Both the position numbers and the translations under genes were made by a program. DNA of 64,000 nt. Source: Tetraselmis striata. Its lineage: Eukaryota; Chlorophyta; Chlorodendrophyceae; Chlorodendrales; Chlorodendraceae. Where the stretch lies: NCBI GenBank assembly GCA_006384855.1, contig VCJN01002387.1:50132-114131 (forward strand), read 5' to 3'. The notes under the pieces were generated by a model. The model did not search any database, was not told where the DNA came from, and saw nothing but the letters and a program-made list of their open reading frames with translations. Positions 22,212-33,600 of the stretch are shown here, piece after piece (position 1 is the first letter of the stretch; each line of letters begins with the position of its first letter).

Positions 22212-23885
22212 CTATGCAACCGGAAGGGCTGCGTTGCTACTGCAAACGATGCTACGCCTCACTCGGTAGCAACCTCTGCCCCGCCCATCCCACTCGCCTT
22301 GGCGCCGCGCTGCCCCGGCCGCCGCGCCTTGGCGCCGCGCTGCCCCGGCCGCCGCGCCTTGGCGCCGCGCTGCCCCGGCCGCCGCGCCTTGGCGCCGCGC
22401 TGGGTATCGAGTCCTCCCCTCCCTAGTGAGCGCGTCCACCTGCGCCTTGCGCTCGGGGCCGTCCTCCTCCGTCACCACATTCTGCAACCCCCACCGCGTG
22501 ACGAACCACGCAGCTCCTTGCAGGCGCTTGTACATGTGCCCAAGCACCGCCAGTCGCGACACCGAACGCACCACCGCTGGGGACGCGAGCTCCTTCTCGG
22601 TCATGATCGCCTTCACCCGGGCCTCCTCGAACAACGGACCGGCGTTAAGAATGGAAAACGTTTCCATGTGGTGCAAGCAGTCCTCCATGACCCAGCCGGA
22701 CTGCACCGTCACCTTGCCTGACCTTGCAGTCATGGAGGGGAATGCCGTCACGCCCACGCCCACGCCCACGCCCACGCCCATGCCCCGGGGGGGGGGGGGG
22801 GGGGGTACATTTCGACTTCTTGGACACCGCAAACGAAGGGCGCAACCCGCGTCCAAAGTTGCTGGGTATCGGGACTAAAGCCTGGCGCCGGTCTTCCTGC
22901 TTCATAGCTCGGAATCCAATGTGGCCCTGCACGGTGACAAATTTCCTCCAGAAGTCCCTTTCCAAGCCAAAAAAAAACAGGTGGAACGGCGCGAGGGGGA
23001 AGAGGTTGACCATGCTGACATAGCCAAGGACCACATGCACATGGCACACGCCATGGCAGCCAGTGTTTTGCTTGGCCTCCGCCAGCCGGGTTGTGTTGAA
23101 CGCACGCCGGGCAAGGTGCGTGATTCACTGGACAAGTCATCGCCTTCATGGACGGTTACCAAGCGAGCCTCCCCGTCCGCATCCACAGGGGGGTGCTCCT
23201 GGGCAGCCGCCATAGCCTCCACAACCTGCCACGCCGACCGGGCGGGTGCGTGTGATTCCATACAACCGCAGTTGAGTGGTGCCACCAGCACGCAGGCCGG
23301 GCCCACTCACCTCTGAACGCAGAAGGTCCACAGTGTCCCCGTCCTCGAAAACAGCGCGCCACTGGGTCGCCCCGCCGTAGTCCTCCAACACCCACTCGGT
23401 AACGACGCCGGTTATCACGCCGTAGTGCCATACTCCCCGGAACTTCTTGGCGATGACCTTCATGTAGAAGTCACCGGGATCGCCTTTCCGTATCACGCCC
23501 TCATCGGCAGCTTCCACGTCCGCCGGCGGCCACGCATGCGCGTCGATGTCCATACCGTCTTCGCCAACGGGGTCCTCCCCCACACCCATCACATCGTCCT
23601 CCGAGACCGGCGCCGGCGGGCCGTTTCCGACGGCTGCAGCTACTCCTGCTGCCGCCCCTGCCGCTGCTGCTGCTGCTGCTGCCGCCCTGCTGCTGCTGCT
23701 TGTAATAAGGCGGCCTTGCGGTGCAACCTAGCCGCACGCTTCAACGAGTGGCTACAGTTCGGGTATTTCCGGAAGTGCCGCTCTCGCGCCGTCCTTTCAC
23801 TACTGCCCGTCACGATGCCCTCGCAGTGCTTGCATGTGTACACGCCACTCTTCGACACACTCGATATCCATCCCTCTCCCGGCAT
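22212..23885 (-). CDS. Unidentified multi-exon gene with zinc-finger and tudor/chromo-like segments
   Basis: From the ATG at 23885 the first segment has a compact Cys/His cluster (VYTCKHCEGIV, then HFRKYPNCSH), a likely BED/C2HC-type zinc finger. A CAG repeat (23640-23705) follows, across which the frame must shift by one. The next segment contains FRGVWHYGVITGVVTEW and WRAVFEDGDTVDLL, like the chromo/tudor-type domain at the start of some piggyBac-like proteins, and ends at a GTGAGT donor near 23320. A possible exon (VVEAMAAAQEHPPVDADG) follows a CAG acceptor near 23217. Further on are pieces LERDFWRKFVTVQGHIGF and, after a poly-C intron, GWVMEDCLHHMETFSILNAG to the stop at 22212. The C-terminal 10-aa repeats (GAAAGAARRQ) come from a 30-bp tandem repeat. 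Exon joins in the middle are uncertain. Confidence 0.4.
22296..22402. repeat. 30-bp tandem repeat, about 3.5 units
   Basis: The unit CCCCGGCCGCCGCGCCTTGG plus CGCCGCGCTG is repeated with no visible change. It is open in several frames and encodes a 10-residue repeat in the minus-strand gene. Expansion looks recent. Confidence 0.85.
23640..23705. repeat. CAG/CTG trinucleotide repeat
   Basis: Interrupted CTG units on the plus strand encode a Gln- or Ala-rich tract in the minus-strand gene depending on frame. The coding frames on either side differ, which points to a length change within the repeat. Confidence 0.7.
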
Positions 23886-23999
23886 GCCTGCTGCCGCGCG
23901 CGCGCGGGGGGGGGGGGGGGGGGGGTTGAGAGTTGGGGTGGATGTAGCCCACCACCGGCAGGGAGCACAAATGCGAGTGCGCGGCTGTCCGCGCTTGGT

Positions 24000-26013
24000 T
24001 CAGCGGTGAGCGGCGGTGACCGCCAGGCGACCCCGTACTTCATGCGCGTGCTGGGGCGTTACACAATCATCAGCAGTTAGGGCGGTTGCATTAAAACGCG
24101 CACCTACGAACACCACCTACCGCCTACCACCTACCGTACCACCTACATCCGCCCACACCTCCGCCCGTCGTGCCGCACATCGCCGCACACCGCGGGGTCA
24201 GCGATGTGCAGCGATGTGCAGCGAGTACGTGCAGCCGCCTGTACTTAGCCCGGGTACTCCGCGTCGGCGCGCGACAGGCGAGCCCGCGTGGGCATATCAA
24301 TTTGATGAAATTATCGAAACGAGAAATTCATATAGTACTTTACAGGTCGCGCGCGATAGTCGTCGCTACTCGGTATGAAATCCACGTCCCTCGTCCGTCC
24401 CGTATCGTCCCCGTATGTCGTCGTTCGTCACCAGTAGGGCACACTTGCGTCACATCTGAATCTCACAGTGCATGCTGGCCGCCATCACTACCCTTAGCAT
24501 AGAAGGGCACACATCAACACCACAACTAGCATCAAGTAGACGGGGTAGGGTTCTATCCAAGTGCACGGTAAAGGCACGCGATGCGAATAGCAACAACTGT
24601 GTAACACGATATACCTCTTCGACGCGCCGCCTTCAACAATGTCTTCATTGGAGGCGCGGTTCCCGTTTCTCCTCTCTCTCATGTCCTTCCTCTCCCCCCC
24701 CCCCCCCCCCCCCGTCTCCTCCCCGCCGCCGCCGTTCAGCCGCTGGAGAGAAATCCAGTCGGTTCGCGTCCTTCGTCGTCGCCCTCCCAAAAGGCATCGT
24801 CGTCAACACTACCCCGCCTACCCCGCTCCGCCCTCTCCTCATCACCGTCTGCCCGTCGTTGCCAGCCGTATCGTCGATGTTTATATCGCTCCCAGACCCG
24901 TCCGATGTCAAATTGTGGGAAACACCGACGAATTACTAGGCGGTCGCGCACAACCGACAGTTGCATCTCGCGCGTACTTAAATAGAGCGGGCGACACACC
25001 ACATGGTTACCTATTGGTGAAGAGGTGTGTGGCTGGGAGGCAAAAAAATTAGGTGGGGCGCAAATAAGCATGCGTGTATGGAATACAGTCTCAATGAGAA
25101 AGCAGTCGGGCATTACCCGCCGTCGCGACTTCACACCCTAACCTTGTTGCCAAAGAGCATGGCAGTGACAACAACCTCGGAGTGATGAGACGACAAGACC
25201 CGCACACCGGCCCATTTCCCCACATTACTTCGTTGGTCGGGAGCGTCCCGCTGTTCTTCGCGCATGCTTGATTGGTCGACGCGAACGTCGGGTATAGCCG
25301 GTGCGGCGGGTGGTACATGAGGGGGGCAGTCGGTTCGGGCGAAGACGGGGAAGGCACTACGGGTTGCGATGCGGCGGTGGTCTTCGATTAAAGAGATTGG
25401 GGGTGGTGGCGGGCGCGTTATAGCGAGCGTCGGTTAAGATTGCCATGGCAAGCTGGAATCCACACGCTCGCATTGACTCACCGACAGTAAGAGGGCTTGC
25501 TCCACCGAGCATGCCTCGTTGGCTGGGTGTCCGAGGTGTTGTACTTTGAAAGTGGCGGCTATTCCCGGCGAGGTGACTTTTGCATACACGGCACTAGACT
25601 GTAACTATTAAGGTGGCCGCACGGATCATCGCATACATCGAGGACGCTCTTCTTGCCGCATGATCTCGCTTTGCTGCCAGGCATCGCGACGAGGCGGGTG
25701 CGGGGCCGGGCGGTGGGATGATAACGAGTGGTTAGATTATGGGCGACAGCGGCGGATGAGTAGCACGTCAGACGAGGGATGATAAGGTAGTCCCTCCGCC
25801 GCCGCGTGCGCGTCATCAGCGTCAGGCCCGCCGCGCGGTTGCGCGCCATGCGAAGTACGCGTGCGTGGGCCGGCGGGATGTGCATCACGTACCGTTTCAC
25901 GTGCGGGTACGAAAGTTGTGGCGTCGAGACCTCGGCGCATGTACTCTTGGCACGCATGGATAAGCGCGGAGAAGCTCACGTTAAGCGGGAGTAGTCATTA
26001 GGGTACACGGAAA
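24000..26013. other. No confident gene
   Basis: Short direct repeats of CACCTACCG (24107-24150) and GCGATGTGCA (24199-24222) are seen. A minus-strand ORF at 24645-24911 has an uneven N-terminal part (SGSDINIDDTAGNDGQ) and a Gly-rich end made by a C-run; I cannot assign it. The ORFs at 25559-25979 overlap in two frames with no recognised motif. Confidence 0.35.
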
Positions 26014-26070
26014 TCAATACGGTACTCGTACAATAAAATGAGTACGAGTACAATAGAAGTACCGTATTGA
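26014..26070. repeat. Nested palindrome
   Basis: The outer arms TCAATACGGTAC and GTACCGTATTGA are perfect inverted repeats. The inner arms GTACTCGTAC and GTACGAGTAC are inverted copies overlapping them. The whole 57-bp piece can fold as one interrupted hairpin. Confidence 0.75.
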
Positions 26071-26089
26071 GCGCGATTAAGCGGACCCC

Positions 26090-27295
26090 GTTTCGACGAG
26101 TGTGCCAGTAACCGCTTCCGGGGCCGCCGCTTACGCGCTGCGGCGGCGTTCCGGGACTGGTCCTCCAGGTGAGGGTCGACTTGGTGCAGTCCGTGATCGT
26201 TTCCTAGAGTACTACGGGTCCATGTTCCGCGTGGCCGCTTGCCGCCCATTCGGCCTTCCGGCGGCTCATGTCCTCTCCCCCGGCGAGCCATGCGCCCTTG
26301 CGCTTCTCAGTACAAGGCATGGTCCCGGTTTGATGATGTTGGCGTGGAGTCCACTACTTTGGCTTGGGCGGTCGCGTGCGCTGATCACATGGGACGTTGC
26401 TGTGGGGGCGACTCCAATCACGCCGCACACGAGGAAGCGGCACATGTCCTTCCCGACGTTTGCCTCGACGTTAAGTACGCCCTAGGTGTGGGTGTCCAAA
26501 TCCTCACGGACCCGTCGGTGCGTGTTTCTCTTCCGAGTACGGGCAGCGACGGCCGGCCGGCCGGCCGATGTTGCGCTTGTTGGGCATGGTTACATCCGCG
26601 CGATTGCGGGAACACGGTTCCAGTCGATAACACCATTGCCCCTGCCATGCTCGGCGTGTCAAGCTCGAATCCAACGACTGCATTGCGGGCCGCAACGCGC
26701 TAAAAATCCAGAAGTGTGACGAGGGTGTCCGTAACGCCGCCGGCATGCTTCGCTTTGTTCCCTTCGCCGTCTCCGAATCGGCTCGGTGGTCCCGCACGTT
26801 GGGGTTTTATGGTGGATCGAGCTTGCGAAAGCTAGCCACACGCACACTGGCCAGAAAATCGGCCAGCTCCTGTCTGCGTAGCGCCGCCGTTTCTCCTTGC
26901 TCATCAGCATGGCGCATGTAGGTAACGTTCTTGGCGGGGTTGCGGCGGCGCGCGCGGCACGTGATGGTGTTCCTTGCGCCTGCGTCGCGTCGCTAGTCAG
27001 CCTGTGTTGCCATGACCCGGGCCATCATCGGTTGTAAGCGCACTCGCCGCGGCTGATGGCCCACCTTTAAGTAGGTGGTGGCCCCCATTGGTTTCCCGTT
27101 TCCCCTTCGGTTTTATTTTCCGGTCGTTCCTTGGCTTTCAGTATTTCCCTGGACCCTTTTGTTCCTTAGCGACTTAATGAATTCCTGGTTCCCTTGGCTC
27201 TTCCTTGGTTCTTCTTGGCTCCCTGGCCTCTTTTGCTGGAAACCTTTCATCATTGCTTTCAGTTCTGCCTATAGTGCGCATATGTCAAAGCTCTG
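26090..27295 (+). mobile_element. 3' portion of an RT-type retrotransposon
   Basis: Shifting frames give pieces typical of the C-terminal part of this kind of non-LTR polyprotein: FDDVGVESTTLAWAVACADH, RPADVALVGHGYIRAIAG, and LRFVPFAVSESARWSRTLGF followed by LRKLATRTLARKSASSCL. About 250 bp of T-rich 3' sequence follow, ending near ATAGTGCGCATATGTCAAAG. No RT core is present, so it is 5'-truncated. The last 500 bp recur inverted at 32215-32765. Confidence 0.6.
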
Positions 27296-27524
27296 GTGTT
27301 GAAAGAAAAAATGTTATATGAGGGCAAAATAACCCACGTGCTTCCACGGGCAGACCAGCGCCAGAATAAGTAGGCACGCCAGCTGTTTCCCTGCATGCAG
27401 CTATCCGTGCAGCTATCCGCCATATCAACAGTCGGGATCTCTGGCCCCTGAACCCTCACAGTACTTTTGCCGTGACTGCCTGCTCGGCGTCGGGGAGAGG
27501 GGGGGGGGGGGGGGTCAAGGCGGG

Positions 27525-29383
27525 ATGGCGACTGCAAAGTGCGCCGTGGGCCACAGCGCGGAGGCGCGCCAGCTGGCGTACGCGGACGTCAAGCGGCGGC
27601 TGCAGCCCCTCCTGCTGGGTGCGTGCGCCTGGCGACGGATGGGTAGCTAGCTTGTGTGTGTTGGGGGAAGGGGGGGGGGGGGGGGGGGGGGGGGGTTATT
27701 ACTGGGCGACTGGGGCGGCGCGCTCCTTTGCGTCGCGAGTTGCGACACGTACCGAGGGAAGTATGGATGGACCGCAACATTCCGGCGACTCATTCCTTCG
27801 CCCGACTCCACCCCATGTAACCAAAGCCATCACCGTATCATTCCCGCCCCAGGTCATTCCCCGTTGGAAATAGTTGCTCCTCATTTTTGGCTTTCGGGGG
27901 ACACACTCCTGGACAATAAGTTGGCGTCGGCAATATAATGCTTATGCCGGCACCCTCTGCGGGGTGCGGTGTGAACAAGAACTCGTCGGACCCCGTACGG
28001 GTACCAGTACTCACAGTAGTCCCGGGTAGGCGACGCACTGCTGTCGTCAGGGCTATGCAAACCAATGTGTCCACAATTCGCCATCTTGCGGTCGACCACT
28101 CGACAGTAGTATGTGTGCGTTTGTGCCTTCCTGTTTCCGCTGCGCTTCGTGATTCTCCCCGCCATGACGCCGCGCACTGCGGTCCGGTATTGTGATTGCG
28201 CGTCACGTGTACATCGGCTCCTCCTCCTCTGACGCCGAGCCCCCACCCATGTGTGCCGCCGCGGCTTGAATGACCGCCCCGGCCGGCAGGAGAGACAGAC
28301 CTGGTCGCGGCGATGGCCACTGTGGTGTGCGAGCTGCACCACAGCTTCGAGTACTATGACTGGACGGTATGCCAGCATCAATGGAGCTCGGACGCCGCCG
28401 CGCCAAGTCGTGTCACGTCATCCTTGTGTGATGCTGGTGGCGTCATGGCACGACGTGTTGGGAGGGGGGCGAGCTGGGCTTGAGGGGATGTGGGGGGCTA
28501 GCGGGGACTTGGCAAGGCAGGTGGGCGCTGGCGCCAATACCGCTGCTGCTGCCATGTAGGGCTTCTACCGCGCCACCGCGGGAGGGACGCTGGTGGTGGG
28601 CCCCTACCAGGGTAGCCACGGATGCCTGCGCATCGCTCCTGGCACCGGCGTGTGCGGCGCAGCAGCGGCGTCCAAGGCAACGCAGCTCGTGCGGGACGTG
28701 CACGCGTTCCCGGGCCACATTGCCTGCTCATCCAGCAGTAACAGCGAGGTGCCTCCCACCCCGCCCTCTCAAAGCGATGTACGGCTGAGCGCCCTGCTCA
28801 GTGTCCAGTGTGCAGGGGCTTCTAGCAGCACATGACGCAGGGAACGCGGGGCATGGGATGCATGGGCGCGCTTCATGTTGCACGGCAGCCTTAGAGCCAT
28901 ACAACCTTCTACTAACCCACACGTCCGCATCTACCAATCATGTCTCATTCGGGGCACGCGCCATCCTTTTCAACGCTCAACAGCATGATGGTAATGGTGT
29001 TACGGTGCTACATAGTAAGATGTTGGAGAAAGACACATCTACGCTTTATCAAGCATGGAATAAAATGGGATGGGCGCATGTATTGTATGGTTGGCCTACC
29101 TTGTCCAAACCATTGCCAGCCAGCACTGGTAAACGCGTGACCCTGACCCCTCCCCCGCTTCCGCTCCCCCGCTTCCGCTTCGTCTTCCCTGATATTCGCC
29201 CTCACGCAGATCGTGGTGCCCCTGCTGGATGCCGCCGGGGTGGTGCTTGCCGTGCTGGATGTCGACTCCGACACGCCGGCGGCCTTCAGCGCTATCGACC
29301 AGGCGCACCTGGAGGATATTTGCGCCGACCTTGCAAGGCGCCCCTGGGCCACCGGCGCCGACATGGCCACTTCCCGCCTCTGA
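27525..29383 (+). CDS. Free methionine-(R)-sulfoxide reductase, GAF-domain type, 177 aa
   Basis: This enzyme reduces free L-methionine-(R)-sulfoxide, normally with thioredoxin as electron donor, and protects against oxidants. The exons are 27525-27618, 28290-28366, 28560-28748 and 29210-29383. All introns are GT-AG and the phases fit without adjustment. The spliced protein is a complete GAF domain: GETDLVAAMATVVCELHHSF, then YDWTGFY, VVGPYQG, GTGVCGAAAA, RDVHAFPGHIACSS, SEIVVPLLD and LAVLDVDSDTPAAF. Cys79, Cys89 and Cys113 have the same spacing (10 and 24) as the three conserved cysteines of the bacterial and yeast enzymes. Length matches the family. The start ATG is the only one in phase before the first conserved helix. 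A 16-G run ends about ten bases before it, and a C-run begins three bases after the stop. No targeting peptide is apparent, so cytosolic location is likely. Its neighbours are unrelated. Confidence 0.92.
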
Positions 29384-29961
29384 GCCCCCCCCCCCCCCCC
29401 CCCCCCTCGGCTCCTTCTGCCCTCTCCGCGCTTCTTTCCTGTGGTGTTATGCAGCCGCCATTGCTGAAGGTGTAGTGTTGAAGCTGCCTCAGCCAACTTC
29501 GGGCTCAAGTTTCTGGCCAAGAGGGTGTACAATGTCATTGCGTAGCCGCGCCAATCCTTCCCACAGCGACGGCATCAAGCTGCTGCCCATTGGAAGTGGG
29601 GCCAAGGGAGAAGGAGGACTGCAAGGCGTAGCACTGTTGCGGGGGCTTGGATGAGCTCCCCGCGACTAATGTGGCTGGCCAATCCCATAATATGCAACTG
29701 GGCATCGAGGGAACAGCGGGTAGGGTGTCGGAAGAAGCCATCAGCGAGCCATGAGAGCATGCGGCCCAGTGCAGCGAAGAGCACAAATGTGCCAATCCAT
29801 GTGCAATTGCGATGAAAGACCGTTATCAAGAGGCTCAACAACCACAGCATCCCGGCTGAATCTCTCCCCTTTCCGCTTTCGCCTTTCCCCACGCGCCTTA
29901 TAGCTGTGCGGCACACTGACGCCACGGCGCTGCAGGACAGGACTTGTGCGTGCAGAGCCGC

Positions 29962-31486
29962 CTAGACGACCGCATGGTCGGCCTGGTCGAAATGGAGGCC
30001 CGGCGCGCCGCCGTCATCTTGCGGCGGGGAGTAGCCCGATTGGCCACCTGCCGCCTGGTTGCCGGAAAAGGGCTGGTTGGGCGAGCCTGCGCAGGGAAGG
30101 GGGGGGGGGGGGGGTAGCCCGGCAGCTGTTCTTCAGCCATTTCGCGCTATTGCGTGCTGAAAGGGGAGGGGGGGGGGGGGGGGGGGGGGGGGTTATGAAC
30201 CTCCCCTTTGTGGCCCATGTCATGGGCGGGTACGCGCAGCGTAAATGTTTTGACAGCCACGTGGCTATCGAGTGCATACAGCCGGCCCGTGCACATGCCA
30301 ACGAGCTCAGGGTGAATGTACTAAATAGCCCCGCTAAACAAAGTGCAGTGCACCTATAAAGCACAGTGTTTCTAGCAAAGCATGGCATGTGTTGTGTGGA
30401 CATGCCGCCGCCGCTGGGTGACGCGTCCCTGTCCATTTATCCTCGATGTTTGCTGGGTATTGTGGTTGGATCATCGTATCTCCGCAGTGCTACGCGTCAT
30501 ATACTGCGACCATGATTCGATGGGGAAGTCGCCGGGCCCGTCCTGTGACGTGGCTGCAATCATGCCCGCCTTTTTCTCTGTTGGAGCAGTACTGAGGGGG
30601 CTGCGGATACCGGTATGTAAAAGCGGTCTATACCACCCGCAATTTTCGCACAGTTTAATGGAGCAGTATATGAAACTCAGGGAATTGTGTGTCTCTCGCG
30701 CTGATATGTGCGCGCGGCGATGGAGTATAATTATGCACACGGGCGCCACCTTCATGCAGGTGTTCATGCAGCCGGTTAAAAGGGGGGGGGGGGGGGGGCA
30801 CGCACCCATAGACTCCAGCCCCGACAGCACCTTCCAGTGGTTGTACCCATAGTATGTGCCCCCAATCTGCGGGCCGGCGAGCACCGCACAGGCGCATCAG
30901 CTCGCGGAGCATGAGAGAGCTGGAGCCAGGCGGGGTGGTGAGGGGGCGGGCGATTGGGGGCACTCGCCTTGGCCAGCATCTCCAGCACGTCGAGGAAGAT
31001 GAAGAAGCCGTGGATGCGGTGCGGGGCGATCGCCAGGCGGATTATGTCCACGGTGATGGAGGCAGGCGTGAGGAGGACGTACTGAGGAGGGCGGCGGGCG
31101 GGTGGGCGGGGTGTGAGTGGAGGGCGCAGCTGTGCCTTTGTCCGGATGTGGAACAAACCCCAACCGCGCATGAATGTCTGCTGCTGTCATTGTCTGCTGC
31201 TGTCCTGTCATGTGAGATTGTGTGCTGACTGATCGGAATAAAAAAGGCATGGAAGATATATGATTGTTAATTATTACGGATGGATTAAGGGTGTGCACAT
31301 AAACGGAAAACATTGCCCCTCATTTATTTACTTGCTCTAGCGGCTAGTATCTTTTTTTATGGCGCTGTTCAGGTACTCGCAGCCTCATTCGCGCAATCGC
31401 CTGCGCGCTCACTTCCCGTGCAACCCGTGCATTCTCCTAATAGGGACGGTCCGTGACCGGTCAGCCCAGCTGCCCCACTGCCTAAT

Positions 31487-31517
<31 letters not shown>

Positions 31518-31733
31518 ACTCCCGGGCCCGTCGGCGCGTGCCTGCGCGCTCACCAGCTTCAGCAGGGGCGCGCTGCCCACCGCGGCGCCGACGAGCCCAA
31601 GCACCGCGATAGCGCCGCTGACGTCCGGCTCCGCGGCGGAGGTGAGCAGCGCCAGGCTGAGCGTGGCGACGGCGCAGAGGTTGAGCCGCGCATCGCCGTC
31701 GGCTGGGAGCGCCAGGCTCGCCGGCACATGCAT
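29962..31733 (-). CDS. Small multi-pass membrane protein, weakly AGTRAP-like, about 160 aa
   Basis: Rebuilt exons (descending): 31733-31554, 31081-30968, 30866-30806, 30086-29962. Phases fit at every join. The second intron starts with GC (AAG|GCGAGT), the others with GT. The protein has hydrophobic helices LCAVATLSLALLTSA, AIAVLGLVGAAVGSAPLLKL, ITVDIIRLAIA and GFFIFLDVLEMLAK, then GGTYYGYNHWKVLSG and a polar tail rich in Gly, Gln and Pro ending DQADHAVV. Four helices, the DI(I/V)-containing third helix and a polar tail in about 160 residues resemble the type-1 angiotensin II receptor-associated protein family, but similarity is weak and no function is claimed. The N-terminus is uncertain: the ATG at 31733 follows a CAG acceptor-like site near 31746, so an upstream exon may exist. 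The last intron (719 nt) contains three C-runs in sense. Confidence 0.65.
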
Positions 31734-32214
31734 TCCGATGCACTGGAGGCCGAGTGCCGAACGGGCCGATCGTCGAACACTGCCGCTGGCGCTACGCGTA
31801 CGAGCGAGTGCAAAAAGCGGATGAGCAGTGCAGGGGGCCGCTGCTACAGTTGCCAACTCTACCTGCCTTGTTGCTAGCGGGCGCTATAAGGAGCGTTTTT
31901 TTCCTGCCAGTGGACAGAGACTGGCTAGTCTCAGTAGTGCATGCTGCGTGCAGTGCAAAGCACGAGTGCAGTCCTACCTGGAGTGGGACGGCGCGACTTC
32001 TGATGGGGTGCTGGGTGGTTGGGGATATTCATTACAGGGCGGTATACAGTATGGGGCAGTACCCGGGTACCCTGTATCGGGGGCTTTATTTATTCACCGC
32101 GCTATGCCCGTTCAAGGCGGCACCTCTGTGACACAGTGCACAAGTGTGTGTAGCCTCGGTGTATAGACTACCGGTTTGGCGGGCACTAGGGGTATATATA
32201 TTACTAAAATCGGT

Positions 32215-32765
32215 GCTTTAACATATGCGCACTATAAACAAAACTACAAGCAACTAAGAACGGTTACCAGCAAAAGAGACACATAAGCATGAAATCAAGG
32301 TCAAGCAGGTAGGAGGACAAAAAGTCAAGCACCAAGGAAGAGCCAAGGGAACCACGAAGTCATCAAGCTGCCAAGGAATTAAATAAGGGTCAAGGGAAGC
32401 ACTGAAGCCAAGGAACGACCATAAAAGACCGAAAGGGAAACATGAAACCAATGGGGACCATCACCCGGGGTAGGCCATCAGCTGCGGCGAGTACGATTGC
32501 AGCCGATGACCCGGGTCATAGCAACACATGCCGACGACCTATGCGACGCAGGCGCAGGAGCACCATCACGTGCCGCGCGCGCCGCCGCGACCCCGCCAAG
32601 GACGTTGCGTGTCTGCATATGACATGTTGATGAGCAAGGAGAAACGGCGGTGGCGCCACGCAGACAAGAGCTGGCCGATTTTCTGGCCAGTGTGCGTGTG
32701 GCTAGCTTCCGCAAGCTCTATCTGCCAAGAAGGCCTCAGCGTGCGGGGCCATCGAGCCCCCTTTT
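32215..32765 (-). mobile_element. Truncated inverted copy of the 26-kb RT element 3' end
   Basis: On the minus strand this repeats 26810-27295: the coding end LRKLATRTLARKSASSCL, continuing here without stop through NVLGGVAAARAARDGAPAPA to IGCNRTRRS, then the T-rich tail ending GTGCGCATATGTTAAAGC. The uninterrupted reading suggests this copy keeps the original C-terminus better than the plus-strand copy. Such 5'-truncated copies are typical of target-primed retrotransposition. Confidence 0.65.
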
Positions 32766-32769
32766 AAGC

Positions 32770-33600
32770 AGAGGGGTTGCTTAAGAACGTTGTGCAATCT
32801 CGGTCTTTGCGAAGGTTATCGCTCGAGGACGAGGACGTTGCGTCGGGGTCATCGGGCACGTTTTGAGACTTATTTGCCACTCATCTGGCAATGGGAGGTT
32901 AGTAGTCCGCGGGTACGTTGGAGACAAGCAACGTCCCTGAACGTCATGTAGCCGTCCACCCACTTGCCCTACTTGCCTGTGCCATACGTTATCCGCGTAT
33001 ATTCCAATATTTGTTTGGTATCCACCCATCATATGGTGATGCATATAGCTGCTGCGTCTTGCGGCATGGTGGGGCCCTATAGCTACTGCACCTGATGGGG
33101 CGGGGGGGGGGGGGGGGGAGGGGGGGCGGAAGGGGGGGGGGGGGGGGGGGGGAGCTGATGTGACACTGCGATGCATTTGGGATAGGATTAATTTGCAAAC
33201 GGGCGGTATAGGCGAACGCGACGGTACATAGTCAGATTATTGGCGTATTTTGCTAGCTGGGCAAAATATAGTCGTTAAATATACATGCTGTTGCAAATAT
33301 ATACGGTGCACTATTATGTTAATATTTACATCGACGTAGATATGCCTACTGCGCACTTGTATATTTCTTAGTGCATTCGCTCGTAGATCAATACATGCAA
33401 GTGCTTGTAGTGCAGTGCTAGGGCATCGTCCATCATTATGTATTTGAGTCGGCCCCCCGCGCACCGTCGTTAAACAATACTTTAAGCAATGAATGTCAGG
33501 AAAGGAAATGTTTTCCGAAAAGAAAAATGAAAACAACAGATACAATCTGGGTCGCCGAAGTCAACGTTTAAGAAACAATAAGGCCCAAGGGCAGGGGTAA
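32770..33600. other. No gene; two G-runs and AT-rich sequence
   Basis: G-runs at about 33102-33152 are followed by AT-rich DNA. A TAGCTGGGCAAAATAT word near 33254 resembles the subterminal word of the TIR elements. Nothing coding is recognised. Confidence 0.4.
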
